A stretch of DNA of 35,571 nucleotides. It comes from Bacillota bacterium (GTDB lineage: Bacteria > Bacillota_I > Bacilli_A > RF39 > UBA660). Numbering within the stretch: position 1 is the first letter of the stretch; the number at the start of each line of letters is the position of its first letter. The position numbers and the translations under genes were made by a program. The notes under the pieces are model-generated. The model did no database searches, was not told the origin of the DNA, and saw only the letters and a program-made list of their open reading frames with translations. Positions 1 to 8,253 of this stretch are shown here, in pieces. The stretch spans positions 77,551 through 113,121 of the forward strand of contig SVAK01000004.1 in NCBI GenBank assembly GCA_015059445.1, written 5' to 3'.

Positions 1-362
1 GTATTCGTAATGCTAATATCATGAGATATGCAACTGTTGAAGTAGTTGGAACTAAAATGACATTAGGTATTGCCGAAATATTAAAAAGAGAAGGTTACAT
101 AGCAGATTTTAATTATGAAAAAAGTACTAAAGGTGATAAATTGACTTTAACACTTAAGTATAGTGCTAAAAAAGAAAGAGTTATTACTGGATTAAAAAGA
201 ATTAGTAAATCTGGTTTGCGTGTATATGCTAAAGCTGATGAAGTTCCTCGTGTTCTTAACGGCTTGGGTATTGCAATTATTTCTACTTCTCAAGGTTTAA
301 TGACTGATAAAGAAGCTAGAAGTGCTAAGTTAGGAGGCGAAGTCCTTGCCTATATTTGGTAA
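1..362 (+). CDS. rpsH: 30S ribosomal protein uS8 (5' truncated by window edge)
   Basis: uS8 binds the central domain of 16S rRNA early in small-subunit assembly. The frame is open from base 3 and reads [14 protein letters not shown], matching the N-terminal region just after the usual TDPIADMLTR stretch, so roughly the first 10-15 codons lie upstream of the window. The ATG at 21 is therefore an internal methionine, not the start. The C-terminal signature ([13 protein letters not shown] followed by GGEVLAYIW) is intact, and 119 residues are visible. It is followed after 6 bases by rplF, in the standard order of the large ribosomal protein operon. Confidence 0.97.
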   Translation, partial: IRNANIMRYATVEVVGTKMTLGIAEILKREGYIADFNYEKSTKGDKLTLTLKYSAKKERVITGLKRISKSGLRVYAKADEVPRVLNGLGIAIISTSQGLMTDKEARSAKLGGEVLAYIW

Positions 363-368
363 GTAATT

Positions 369-905
369 ATGAGTAGAATCGGAAATAGAAAATTAAATAT
401 ACCAGAAGGTGTAACAGTTACAGTTGAAGAAAATTTAGTTACTATTAAAGGTACTAAAGGTGAACTTAAATTAAATGTTAATCCTTTAGTAGAAGTAACA
501 GTTTCAGACAATACTTTAGTGACTACTCAAAGAAAAGAGTCAAAAGAAGCTAATATGATGCAAGGTACAACAAATTCATTAATAAATGGAATGCTTACTG
601 GTGTGTCTGCTGGTTTTGAAAAAGGATTAGAAGCTGTTGGTGTAGGATATCGTTTCAATGTTCAAGGAAACAAAGTAGTTGTAAGTGCTGGTTACTCTCA
701 TCCAGTAGAAATGGTAATTCCAGAAGGACTTTCAGTTGAACTTGTAAGTAACACTGAAATTACAGTTAAAGGAACTGATAAACAAAGAGTATCAGAATTT
801 GCAGCAAATATTAGAAAAGTAAGAGAACCAGAACCATATAAAGGTAAAGGTATTCGTTACAAAGGCGAATTTGTTCGTCGTAAAGAAGGAAAGAAAGCGG
901 CTTAA
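369..905 (+). CDS. rplF: 50S ribosomal protein uL6
   Basis: uL6 sits near the GTPase-associated region of the large subunit. At 178 residues it has the usual length, starts MSRIGNRKLNIPEGV, and ends with the conserved KVREPEPYKGKGIRY motif. The ATG lies 6 bases after the rpsH stop without a clear Shine-Dalgarno sequence (only a weak AAGTAAT), so it is probably translated by coupling with rpsH. It is in the same operon as its neighbours, 11 bases before rplR. Confidence 0.98.
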   Translation: MSRIGNRKLNIPEGVTVTVEENLVTIKGTKGELKLNVNPLVEVTVSDNTLVTTQRKESKEANMMQGTTNSLINGMLTGVSAGFEKGLEAVGVGYRFNVQGNKVVVSAGYSHPVEMVIPEGLSVELVSNTEITVKGTDKQRVSEFAANIRKVREPEPYKGKGIRYKGEFVRRKEGKKAA

Positions 906-916
906 GGAGGTAAAAT

Positions 917-1273
917 ATGATAAGAAAAGAATCAAGAAATGAAACTCGTTTAATTAGACATAAAAGAGTAAGAAAAAATATCAGTGGTACTAAAGAAATG
1001 CCTAGACTTAACGTATTCCGTTCAAATAATGGAATTTATGCTCAAGTTATTGACGATGCAACTGGTACTACATTAGTAAGCTCTTCAAGTCGTAGTCTTA
1101 AACTATCTAATGGAGGTAATATTGATGCAGCTAAATTAGTTGGTAAAGATATTGCTGAAAAATGTAAAAAAGCGAAAATTAACAAAGTAGTTTTTGACCG
1201 TGGTGGTTACTTATATCATGGTCGTGTAAGTGCTTTAGCAGATGCTGCTAGAGAAGCAGGATTAGAGATATAA
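917..1273 (+). CDS. rplR: 50S ribosomal protein uL18
   Basis: uL18 is a 5S rRNA-binding protein of the large subunit. The 118-residue product has the typical basic N-terminus ([12 protein letters not shown]), the [18 protein letters not shown] strand region, and the C-terminal [20 protein letters not shown] segment that is diagnostic for the family. A strong AAGGAGG ribosome binding site lies 7 bases before the ATG. It follows rplF and precedes rpsE in canonical order. Confidence 0.98.
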   Translation: MIRKESRNETRLIRHKRVRKNISGTKEMPRLNVFRSNNGIYAQVIDDATGTTLVSSSSRSLKLSNGGNIDAAKLVGKDIAEKCKKAKINKVVFDRGGYLYHGRVSALADAAREAGLEI

Positions 1274-1282
1274 GGAGGACGT

Positions 1283-1798
1283 ATGGATAAGAAAGTTGTT
1301 AGAAAAAATAATGATGCTAAGAAAAACTTATTAGAAGAAAAAGTTATATCTATATCTAAGGTAACAAAAGTTACTAAAGGTGGTAGACATTTTCGTTTCA
1401 AAGCAGATGTAGCAGTCGGAAATAGAAAAGGTCTAGTAGGTATTGGTACTGGAAAAGCTAATGAAGTTTCTGAAGCAATCAAAAAAGCAATTCAAGCTGC
1501 TAATAAAAACGTTGTAAAAATATCTTTAATTGATAATAGAACTATACCTCATGAAGAAACTGGTAAAGTTGGTAGAAGTATAGTATTAGTAAAACCTGCA
1601 AAAGAAGGTCGCGGAATTATTGCTGGTGGAGCAGCTCGTGCTGTTTTAGAACTAGCTGGTGTAAAAGATATAGTTGCTAAGAGTTTAGGAGCAAACACTC
1701 AAATAAATGTTGCTAAAGCTACATTAGAAGCTTTACAAGCTCAAAGAACTCCAGAACATATTGCAGAATTACGTGGCAAAAAAGTGGAGGAATTATAA
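1283..1798 (+). CDS. rpsE: 30S ribosomal protein uS5
   Basis: uS5 is a small-subunit protein at the mRNA entry site involved in decoding fidelity. The 171-residue product contains the double-stranded RNA-binding-like N domain ([18 protein letters not shown]) and the C-terminal domain with [13 protein letters not shown]. An AAGGAGG site precedes the ATG. It is followed directly by rplO: the rpmD gene for uL30, which sits between rpsE and rplO in most bacteria, is absent, a loss also seen in Mollicutes and other reduced lineages. Confidence 0.98.
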   Translation: MDKKVVRKNNDAKKNLLEEKVISISKVTKVTKGGRHFRFKADVAVGNRKGLVGIGTGKANEVSEAIKKAIQAANKNVVKISLIDNRTIPHEETGKVGRSIVLVKPAKEGRGIIAGGAARAVLELAGVKDIVAKSLGANTQINVAKATLEALQAQRTPEHIAELRGKKVEEL

Positions 1799-1799
1799 T

Positions 1800-2243
1800 A
1801 TGAGATTAGAAAATTTACCAAAATCTAAAGAAACAAAAAGTATAAAAAGAGTTGGTAGAGGTCCAGGATCTGGAATGGGTAAAACATCAACTCGTGGAGA
1901 AAATGGTCAAAAATCTAGAAGTGGTGCATCAATTCCTGCATGGTTCCAAGGTGGTCAATCTCCATTATATAGAAGACTTCCAAAAAGAGGATTTAACAAT
2001 GCAAGATTTAGAAGTGAATTTGCAACAATTAATCTTGACGCATTAAATAAATTCTTTAATGATGGTGATGTAGTAACGCCAGAAATCTTAAAAGAAAGAG
2101 GAATAATAAAGAACAGTTTGTGTGGTATTAAAGTATTAGCTAATGGTAATTTAGATAAAAAATTAACTATTAAAGCACACAGATTTTCAAGTAAGGCTGT
2201 AACTAAAATAGAAGACGCCGGTGGCAAAGCTGAGGTGATTTAG
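1800..2243 (+). CDS. rplO: 50S ribosomal protein uL15
   Basis: uL15 is a late-assembly large-subunit protein. I place the start at the ATG at 1800 ([11 protein letters not shown]), giving 147 residues. A longer reading from 1761 would only add 13 residues inside rpsE. A GTGGAGGAA site lies just upstream, within the end of rpsE. The glycine-rich basic N-terminal region ([20 protein letters not shown]), which threads through rRNA, is intact. It abuts secY: the stop TAG at 2241-2243 is followed immediately by the secY ATG. Confidence 0.97.
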   Translation: MRLENLPKSKETKSIKRVGRGPGSGMGKTSTRGENGQKSRSGASIPAWFQGGQSPLYRRLPKRGFNNARFRSEFATINLDALNKFFNDGDVVTPEILKERGIIKNSLCGIKVLANGNLDKKLTIKAHRFSSKAVTKIEDAGGKAEVI

Positions 2244-3506
2244 ATGTTTCGTGGGTTTTCCCAACTTTTTAATAAATCTAATAAAGATTTAAGAAAAAGA
2301 ATATATTTTACTTTAGCTTGTTTAGGCTTGTTCTGTTTGGGAACAACTGTTACGATACCTTGGGCTTCTAGAATATACCAAGATCTTCATTTTTTAGAAA
2401 TATTTAATTTGATGAGTGGTGGCGGTTTACAAAATTTTTCAATTTTTGCTTTAGGAGTTTCTCCTTACATAACTGCTTCCATTATAACTCAATTATTACA
2501 AATGGATATTATTCCATATTTTAAAGAATTGAAAGATCAAGGTTATGTTGGAAGACAAAAAATAAATAAAATCACAAGATATTTAGCGATAGTACTTGCA
2601 TTTGTTCAAGCATATGCCTTATGTATTTTCTATATGAAATCCATGGGTACTATGGAAATGATTAAAACAGCATTGGTAATGACTGCTGGAACAAGTTTCT
2701 GTTTGTGGTTAGGTGATCAAATTACTAAAAAAGGTATTGGTAATGGATCATCTATGATAATACTAGCAGGTATCATTCAAAGTATGCCTGGAATATTCAC
2801 TGGAGCATATAATTCATTTATAAATGGAGAATTTGCTTTGGGATTAGGCATTACATTATTCATAGTATATATCTTAATTTATATTTTAGTATTAGTTGGA
2901 ATAATTTATATTCAACTTGCTGAAAGAAGAATTCCAATTCAATACGCTAATAGAACTACTAGTGCATATGGTGCCCAACAAAGTTATTTACCTATAAAAA
3001 TCAATTCAGCAGGAGTTATACCAGTAATATTCGCTCAAATATTACTTACTGTACCTTCTACTATTGTTGCTTTTACCGGTAATGAGGCTGCTATTAATTT
3101 TGTAAATAATTATATTGTTTATACTTCTAATACAGGTCTTATACTTTATTTAATTCTTATTTTATTCTTTGGATATTTTTATACATTTATGGTAATGAAT
3201 CCAGATGAAATGAGTAAGAACTTAAATGAAAGAGGAGGATATATTCCAGGAATCAGACCAGGAGAAGACACTTCTAAATATATTAGTTCATCAATTAGTA
3301 AGCTTACAATTGTTGGTAGTATATTCTTAATGATTATAGCAGTACTTCCAGTGCTAATTAGCAAGTTCTCAGGATTGCCTAGTACCGTTACTATTGGCGG
3401 AACTGGACTTTTAATTGTAGTAGGTGTCGCTATTGAAACTTATAAGCAAATTGAAAGTAGTTTACTTGCAAGAAGTTATAAAGAAAAGAGAAAAAGAATA
3501 AGATGA
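2244..3506 (+). CDS. secY: Preprotein translocase channel subunit SecY
   Basis: SecY forms the membrane channel through which SecA or ribosomes export proteins. The 420-residue product has the expected ten hydrophobic segments, the plug/TM2 region around SGGGLQNFSIFALGVSPYI, and the conserved cytoplasmic loop with NLNERGGYIPGIRPGE. The C-terminus is basic (KEKRKRIR). The GAGGTGA ribosome binding site lies inside the end of rplO. The stop codon overlaps the adk start by four bases (ATGA), so secY and adk are translationally coupled. Confidence 0.98.
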   Translation: MFRGFSQLFNKSNKDLRKRIYFTLACLGLFCLGTTVTIPWASRIYQDLHFLEIFNLMSGGGLQNFSIFALGVSPYITASIITQLLQMDIIPYFKELKDQGYVGRQKINKITRYLAIVLAFVQAYALCIFYMKSMGTMEMIKTALVMTAGTSFCLWLGDQITKKGIGNGSSMIILAGIIQSMPGIFTGAYNSFINGEFALGLGITLFIVYILIYILVLVGIIYIQLAERRIPIQYANRTTSAYGAQQSYLPIKINSAGVIPVIFAQILLTVPSTIVAFTGNEAAINFVNNYIVYTSNTGLILYLILILFFGYFYTFMVMNPDEMSKNLNERGGYIPGIRPGEDTSKYISSSISKLTIVGSIFLMIIAVLPVLISKFSGLPSTVTIGGTGLLIVVGVAIETYKQIESSLLARSYKEKRKRIR

Positions 3507-4141
3507 AAAATCTAGTTTTATATGCTCCGCCAGCTGCTGGTAAAGGAACGCAATGTGAGTTACTAGCACAAAATTTTGGATATAAAATTTTATCAATAGG
3601 TCAAATTTTACGTAATGCGCGTTCTAGGGAATCCGAAGTTGGTAGAATTATTATTGAAACTCAAGATAAGGGGATATTAACACCAGACAATATAGTTGCA
3701 ACTGTGTTAAATGATGAATTAAAAAAATATCAGGGCAATCATATTATAATTGATGGTTATCCAAGGAATATAGAACAAGCGAAATTGTTAGATTCGATAT
3801 TTGATAATTATTTAGTAATTAATTTAAGTATTGATAGAGAATTTGCTAAAAAGCGCACATTAGGGAGAATAAATTGTAAAGGATGTAACAAAGTTTATAA
3901 TATTTTCTTTGAAGACATGAGTCCTAAAATTGAAGGTAAATGTGATATTTGTGGTGCAGAATTAAAAAGTCGAACTGATGATAATGAAAATTCATTTAAT
4001 GTTAGATATGATGTATATGAACAAAATGCACCTGAAATATTAGAATATTATGAAAGAAAAGGTATTTTAAACATAGTTGATTGTTCTGTCACTAAAGAAG
4101 AAATTTATTCAAAAATTGTAGAAATAATAAAGGGCATATAA
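3503..4141 (+). CDS. adk: Adenylate kinase, zinc-type lid, divergent nucleotide site
   Basis: Adenylate kinase interconverts ATP plus AMP and two ADP in the cytosol. The 212-residue product has the CORE/NMP/LID layout: P-loop near residues 8-16, GYPR at 85-88, and a zinc lid with Cys125, Cys128, Cys147 and Cys150. Arg122, Arg157 and Arg168 match the usual lid and catalytic arginines. Two features are odd. The P-loop reads APPAAGKGT rather than GAPGAGKGT, losing the first glycine, and the AMP-site TGD motif reads IGQ (residues 32-34). It occupies the canonical secY-adk-map position, so it is probably the cell's Adk, but its activity may be altered. Confidence 0.9.
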   Translation: MKNLVLYAPPAAGKGTQCELLAQNFGYKILSIGQILRNARSRESEVGRIIIETQDKGILTPDNIVATVLNDELKKYQGNHIIIDGYPRNIEQAKLLDSIFDNYLVINLSIDREFAKKRTLGRINCKGCNKVYNIFFEDMSPKIEGKCDICGAELKSRTDDNENSFNVRYDVYEQNAPEILEYYERKGILNIVDCSVTKEEIYSKIVEIIKGI

Positions 4142-4142
4142 A

Positions 4143-4886
4143 ATGATAAGTATTAAAAGTAAAAGAGAAATAGAATTAATGAAACATGCTGGACATATAA
4201 ATTATTTAACGCATTTAGAAGTTGCTAAAAATATAAAAGCTGGAATTTCTACTAAAGCATTAAATGATATAGCGCATAAATTTATTTTAGATAATGATTG
4301 CAAGCCTTCGTTTTTGAATTACGAAGGCTATCCAGCTAGTATTTGTATTTCCGTTAATGACGAGGTAGTACATGGTATCCCTTCTAAGAGAAAACTTAAA
4401 GATGGTGATGTAGTATCTGTGGACATTGGCGTTGAATATAAAGGATATCATTCAGATTCCGCTAATACATATATAGTCGGACATGCATCAAAAGAAATCG
4501 AAGATTTAGTTGAAAACACTAAAAAATCTTTATACGAAGGCTTGAGTGTTATCAAAGATGGTGTTAAAATAAGTGATATTGGGAGCAAAATTGAAAGTTT
4601 TGCAAAAAATAGCAACTTAGGAGTTGTTCGTGAATTAGTAGGACATGGAGTTGGATCAAGTATTCATGAAGATCCAGATGTACCAAATTACTATACGAAT
4701 GATAATACAAGATTAAGAAGTGGAATGGTAATTGCTGTTGAACCTATGTTAAATTTGGGATCTCGCCATATATATATGGAAGAAGATGAGTGGACAATAA
4801 AAACAGAAGATGGTTTACCTAGTGCTCATTTTGAACATACAGTATTAGTTACCAAAGATGGATATGTGATATTAACAGGAGAGTGA
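4143..4886 (+). CDS. map: Type I methionine aminopeptidase
   Basis: This enzyme removes the initiator methionine from nascent proteins, using two metal ions. The 247-residue pita-bread-fold protein shows the expected ligands: the two aspartates in [15 protein letters not shown], the histidine in [12 protein letters not shown], the glutamate in VIAVEPM and the glutamate in AHFEHTVLV. Length and N-terminus ([17 protein letters not shown]) are standard for the family. It begins one base after adk, and its TGA stop overlaps the ribosome binding region of infA. Use of TGA as a stop here argues against the Mycoplasma genetic code. Confidence 0.97.
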   Translation: MISIKSKREIELMKHAGHINYLTHLEVAKNIKAGISTKALNDIAHKFILDNDCKPSFLNYEGYPASICISVNDEVVHGIPSKRKLKDGDVVSVDIGVEYKGYHSDSANTYIVGHASKEIEDLVENTKKSLYEGLSVIKDGVKISDIGSKIESFAKNSNLGVVRELVGHGVGSSIHEDPDVPNYYTNDNTRLRSGMVIAVEPMLNLGSRHIYMEEDEWTIKTEDGLPSAHFEHTVLVTKDGYVILTGE

Positions 4887-4891
4887 GAAAA

Positions 4892-5137
4892 TTGGCAGAA
4901 TCCAAAAAGAATGTTGATTCTAAAAAGAATGATAAGATTGAAGTAGAAGGCAAAGTTATAGAAGTTTTAAAAGGTTCAGATTACCTAGTAGAACTTCCAA
5001 ACGGACATACTGTAAAAGCCTACGTTTCTGGTAAAATGCGCATTAACATGATACGTATTCTACCAGGTGATACAGTTACAGTACAATTGTCGCCTTACGA
5101 TTTAACACGTGGGATAATAACATGGAACAAAAGATAA
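4892..5137 (+). CDS. infA: Translation initiation factor IF-1 with N-terminal extension, TTG start
   Basis: IF-1 occupies the ribosomal A site during initiation. The OB-fold core is clear: [19 protein letters not shown], then [15 protein letters not shown] and SPYDLTRG. I place the start at the TTG at 4892 because AGGAGAG at 4877-4883 lies 8 bases before it. The GTG at 4883 lies directly against that site and cannot use it. The resulting 81-residue protein begins [20 protein letters not shown], a lysine-rich extension of about ten residues compared with the usual MAKDDVIEVEG type. It lies between map and rpmJ, the standard place. Confidence 0.93.
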   Translation: MAESKKNVDSKKNDKIEVEGKVIEVLKGSDYLVELPNGHTVKAYVSGKMRINMIRILPGDTVTVQLSPYDLTRGIITWNKR

Positions 5138-5149
5138 TGGAGGGAATTT

Positions 5150-5263
5150 ATGAAAGTTAGACCATCAGTAAAAAAAATATGTAAAAAATGTAAAATAATT
5201 AGAAGAAACGGCAAAGTTATGGTTATCTGTGATAATCCTAAACATAAGCAAGTTCAAGGTTAG
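5150..5263 (+). CDS. rpmJ: 50S ribosomal protein bL36
   Basis: This short gene encodes a 37-residue zinc-binding protein of the large subunit, starting [14 protein letters not shown]. The zinc ligands are Cys11, Cys14, Cys27 and His32, so this is the zinc-containing form. TGGAGGGAATTT provides the ribosome binding site, 13 bases after the infA stop. It ends 9 bases before rpsM, with AGGAGG in that gap. Confidence 0.97.
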   Translation: MKVRPSVKKICKKCKIIRRNGKVMVICDNPKHKQVQG

Positions 5264-5272
5264 GAGGAAATT

Positions 5273-5647
5273 ATGGCAAGAATTAAGAATATTGATTTAC
5301 CAGGTGAAAAACATACTTGTATAGGACTTACTGCTATTTATGGTATAGGTCGTCCACTTGCAAAAACAATTTGTAAGGATGCAAAAGTAGATGAAACAAA
5401 AAAAATAAAAGATTTAACAGAGGATGAAATTACAGCATTACGTAAAGAAGTTGATAAATATGTAGTTGAAGGAGATTTACGTAGAGATGTTCAAATGAGC
5501 ATTAAAAACAAAATGGAAATCAACTGTTATGAAGGTGTTAGACATAAAAAAGGTTTACCAGTAAGAGGACAAAGAACTAGTAGAAATGCTAAAACTCGTA
5601 AAGGTAAAGGAAAAGTTGTAGCTAACAAGAAAAAGGTTGGAAAGTAG
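5273..5647 (+). CDS. rpsM: 30S ribosomal protein uS13
   Basis: uS13 lies in the head of the small subunit and contacts tRNA and the large subunit. The 124-residue product has the helix-hairpin region [14 protein letters not shown] and the C-terminal basic tail with [21 protein letters not shown]. The N-terminus, [13 protein letters not shown], differs slightly from the common MARIAGVDIP. TAGGAGG lies 5 bases before the start. It belongs to the rpmJ-rpsM-rpsK-rpoA-rplQ run. Confidence 0.98.
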   Translation: MARIKNIDLPGEKHTCIGLTAIYGIGRPLAKTICKDAKVDETKKIKDLTEDEITALRKEVDKYVVEGDLRRDVQMSIKNKMEINCYEGVRHKKGLPVRGQRTSRNAKTRKGKGKVVANKKKVGK

Positions 5648-5657
5648 AGGTTAACTT

Positions 5658-6041
5658 ATGGCATATAATAGAAGAAAAAGAAAAATTAAGAAGAATATTC
5701 CAGAAGCTGTTGCTCATATCCATTCAACATACAATAACACAATAGTTACTATTAGTGATAAAGATGGAAATGCTATTAGTTGGTCAAGTGCTGGAAGAAT
5801 AGGTTACCTTGGTTCAAAAAAGAAAACTCCATTTGCTGCTGGACTTACAGCTGAGGCTGCCGCTGCTGCTGCAATTGAACAAGGTGTTAAAAAAGTTGAA
5901 GTATATGTTAAAGGTTTAGGGCCAGGACGTGAAAATGCAATTAGATCACTTCAAAGTGCTGGATTAGAAGTTACAAGCATTATTGATGAAACTCCAATTC
6001 CTCACAATGGATGTCGTCCACCTAAAAGACCTAGAAATTAA
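5658..6041 (+). CDS. rpsK: 30S ribosomal protein uS11
   Basis: uS11 forms part of the platform of the small subunit and lines the mRNA exit path. The 127-residue product shows the family core [16 protein letters not shown], the [20 protein letters not shown] segment and the C-terminal [14 protein letters not shown]. The ribosome binding site is GAGG, overlapping the rpsM stop. The gene is 23 bases upstream of rpoA. Confidence 0.98.
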   Translation: MAYNRRKRKIKKNIPEAVAHIHSTYNNTIVTISDKDGNAISWSSAGRIGYLGSKKKTPFAAGLTAEAAAAAAIEQGVKKVEVYVKGLGPGRENAIRSLQSAGLEVTSIIDETPIPHNGCRPPKRPRN

Positions 6042-6064
6042 CTTTAAGAAAGGAATATTGTATT

Positions 6065-7009
6065 ATGATAAAATTTGAAAAACCAGAATACAAAATTACT
6101 GAATACATCGAAAGCAATCATTTTGGAAAATTTGAAATTGATCCGTTAGAAAGAGGATTTGGAACTACAATAGGAAATGCATTACGTAGAGTACTATTAT
6201 CTAGTTTACCAGGAAGTGCTGTAACAAGCATTAAGATTGATGGAGTTTTACATGAATTTCAAAAAATCGAAGGAGTAGTTGAAGACGTTACTGCAATCGT
6301 TTTAGCAGTTAAGAATTTAGTTGTTAAAAATCATTCAAATGAAATGAAAACAATTAGATTATATGCTGATACTGAAGGGCCAGTTACTGCTGGTATGATT
6401 GAAAAAGACGCTGACGTAGAGATTATTAATTCTGATCTAGTTATTTGTAACTTAGTTAGTGGTGGAAAAATTGATATTGAAATGACTGTTGAAAATGGTC
6501 GTGGATATGTTGATGCAAAAGAAAATAAAAAGAGACTAGAGGATGCAAAAGTTGGTACTATTGCTATTGACTCTTCATATTCTCCTATAGAACTTGTGAA
6601 ATACGAAGTTGTAGATACTCGTGTTGGGCAAAATGAAAATTATGATAAATTAATTATGGAAGTTTCTACTAATGGTAGCATAACCCCAGAAGAGGCACTT
6701 TCGTTAGCTGCTAAAATCTTAGTTGAACATTTCAACATTGTAGCAGACTTAAATGCTATTAGTGATTTTTCCGGGTTAATGCAAGAAAAGAAAGTAGATA
6801 CAATTACTAAAACACTTGAAACTCCAATTGAAGAAGTTGAATTCAGTGTCAGAGCATATAATTGTTTAAAGAGAGCTGGTATACATACAGTTCAAGATTT
6901 AGTTGATAAAAGAGAAGTAGAAGTTACTAAGATTAGAAACTTAGGCAAGAAATCTTTAAAAGAAGTTCTTGATAAAGTTGCTGATTTAGGACTTACATTT
7001 AAGGAGTAA
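6065..7009 (+). CDS. rpoA: RNA polymerase alpha subunit
   Basis: The alpha subunit dimerises to nucleate RNA polymerase assembly. The 314-residue protein has the N-terminal dimerisation domain (HFGKFEIDPLERGFGTTIGN, LRRVLLSSLPG), a linker near residues 230-245, and a complete C-terminal domain with the helix-hairpin-helix LKRAGIHTVQDLVDKR and IRNLGKKSLKEV. The presence of the C-terminal domain means UP-element and activator contacts remain possible. AAAGGA precedes the start. It is followed by rplQ after 6 bases. Confidence 0.98.
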   Translation: MIKFEKPEYKITEYIESNHFGKFEIDPLERGFGTTIGNALRRVLLSSLPGSAVTSIKIDGVLHEFQKIEGVVEDVTAIVLAVKNLVVKNHSNEMKTIRLYADTEGPVTAGMIEKDADVEIINSDLVICNLVSGGKIDIEMTVENGRGYVDAKENKKRLEDAKVGTIAIDSSYSPIELVKYEVVDTRVGQNENYDKLIMEVSTNGSITPEEALSLAAKILVEHFNIVADLNAISDFSGLMQEKKVDTITKTLETPIEEVEFSVRAYNCLKRAGIHTVQDLVDKREVEVTKIRNLGKKSLKEVLDKVADLGLTFKE

Positions 7010-7015
7010 TGGATT

Positions 7016-7357
7016 ATGGCATACAGAAAATTAGGAAGAGAAACACGTATAAGAAGAAGCATTTTAGCAGGATTAACTAAAGATGTTATAATGCATGAAT
7101 CTGTTGTTACAACTGAAGCAAGAGCTAAAGAAGTACGTAAATTTGTTGATAAAATGATTACTTACGGAAAAAGGGGAACATTAGTATCTCGTCGTAAAGC
7201 ATTAGCATTTTTACATAATGACAAAGATGTTACTAATAAAATCTTTAATGAACTTGCGAAAAGATATGAAACTCGTAATGGTGGATACACAAGACTAATT
7301 AAATTAAGTGAACGCCGTGGCGATGATGCTTTAGAAGTTAAAATTGAATTAGTATAA
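7016..7357 (+). CDS. rplQ: 50S ribosomal protein bL17
   Basis: bL17 lies near the peptide exit tunnel. The 113-residue product starts MAYRKLGRETRIRRS and contains the conserved VTTEARAKEVRKFVDKMIT segment and the C-terminal RRGDDALEVKIELV. AAGGAG overlaps the end of rpoA. This is the last gene of the ribosomal operon: a perfect 16-bp hairpin terminator follows at once. In many Firmicutes ecfA1, ecfA2, ecfT and truA come next; here those functions have moved or been lost (see 30636-32349). Confidence 0.98.
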   Translation: MAYRKLGRETRIRRSILAGLTKDVIMHESVVTTEARAKEVRKFVDKMITYGKRGTLVSRRKALAFLHNDKDVTNKIFNELAKRYETRNGGYTRLIKLSERRGDDALEVKIELV

Positions 7358-7395
7358 AAATAAACAAAGAACCATTAAAGGTTCTTTGTTTATTT
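7358..7395 (+). terminator. Terminator of the ribosomal protein operon
   Basis: A perfect 16-bp inverted repeat (left arm 7358-7373, right arm 7380-7395) with a 6-base loop immediately follows rplQ. The right arm ends in TTTATTT. Being symmetric, it could also stop transcripts arriving from the minus strand. Confidence 0.9.
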
Positions 7396-7451
7396 AATTT
7401 ATTGATTATATGCAATATACTTTAGTTAAAGAAATAAAATTGATTATTAAT

Positions 7452-7519
7452 AAAAAAGTAGAGAATATTTATAATGTACATCATTGGGGTTTACATCATA
7501 TATATTAACTACTTTTTTT
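7452..7519 (-). terminator. Probable terminator of the minus-strand pair; long-range hairpin
   Basis: Arms AAAAAAGTAG (7452-7461) and CTACTTTTTT (7509-7518) are fully complementary around a 47-base interior that can pair further (ATGTA at about 7474-7478 with TACAT at 7492-7496). On the minus strand this lies just downstream of the gene ending at 7545, and its 3' arm ends in a U-tract. It may also act on the plus strand. The long interior is unusual for a simple terminator. Confidence 0.5.
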
Positions 7520-7544
7520 AGTATAATTTTTTTTAAATAGATAT

Positions 7545-8252
7545 TTAATATATTAATCCTTTCTTTTTAACTTTTTTATATACAATAAATATGATACTTA
7601 AAACACTAATTATTATAATTATATTTTTTAGAATTGTCCAAAAGTTGTTTTCTTTTTTTTCATTATAAACTACTTGGTCCATATCACTGTATTTTCTTTG
7701 AATTTTATATTTTATATTAGTATTATTTTTGTTCTGTTGATTAATTTCCCATAAATATTTATTTTTTGTTTTATTACCATTAGAATATAAAACTGGATGT
7801 TTTGTACTAATACTAATTTTTAATGTTTTGTCTTCTAGACAGTAAAATTTCCCGCTTAAACTTAGTTCTAAATAATCATTTGTACTATTAATTTTGTATT
7901 TTTCAAAACAATTAATAATATAATTTGAGTTTATGAAATCATTTTCTTTATAATTATAATTTAAAGATACTAAAACAAAGTTTTTCTTGTTTTTAATAGT
8001 TTTATTATAAAAGTAAGAGTGGTTTGAATGAATTGGTTCCTGATTTTCATATAATAAGCTATATTCCATATTTGTGCTTGAGTCATATTTATTTTGCAAT
8101 GCAATATCATATGCATTATTTTGTAGCACAATATCAATTTTTTCTTGAAAATAATAAGATATATCTAAATTATAGTAAATTATATTAATATCTTTATTAC
8201 TATAGCCCATACAAAAAACCATTCCAAGCATTATAATAAATATTTTTTTCAT
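7545..8252 (-). CDS. Membrane-anchored extracytoplasmic protein, unknown function
   Basis: I do not recognise this 235-residue protein. It starts MKKIFIIMLGMVFCMGYS, a signal-peptide-like segment without a good lipobox, continues as an Asn/Lys/Tyr-rich domain with short beta-strand-like stretches (for example YLELSLSGKFYCLED, TLKISISTKHPVLYS), and ends with one transmembrane helix (around WTILKNIIIIISVLSIIFI) and a basic tail. This implies an outside domain tethered at the C-terminus. The ATG at 8252 is chosen because AAAGGGG precedes it and it follows the upstream stop by one base. A 47-residue upstream extension would lie inside that gene. It is almost certainly co-transcribed and translationally coupled with the pilin-C39 fusion gene. 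Confidence 0.75.
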   Translation of the reverse strand: MKKIFIIMLGMVFCMGYSNKDINIIYYNLDISYYFQEKIDIVLQNNAYDIALQNKYDSSTNMEYSLLYENQEPIHSNHSYFYNKTIKNKKNFVLVSLNYNYKENDFINSNYIINCFEKYKINSTNDYLELSLSGKFYCLEDKTLKISISTKHPVLYSNGNKTKNKYLWEINQQNKNNTNIKYKIQRKYSDMDQVVYNEKKENNFWTILKNIIIIISVLSIIFIVYKKVKKKGLIY

Positions 8253-8253
8253 T

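Noticed and set aside
1216-1482. Open frame on the minus strand across rplR and rpsE
   Set aside because: It lies wholly antisense to two certain ribosomal protein genes, has no ribosome binding site, and its composition is that of a shadow frame.
1761-1799. Earlier start for rplO
   Set aside because: The added residues do not match uL15, and the ATG at 1800 has a well-placed ribosome binding site and the family N-terminus.
4884-4886. Mycoplasma-type code with TGA read as tryptophan
   Set aside because: TGA ends map, the MFS gene and the mini HTH gene at sensible positions, and tryptophan is encoded by TGG throughout.
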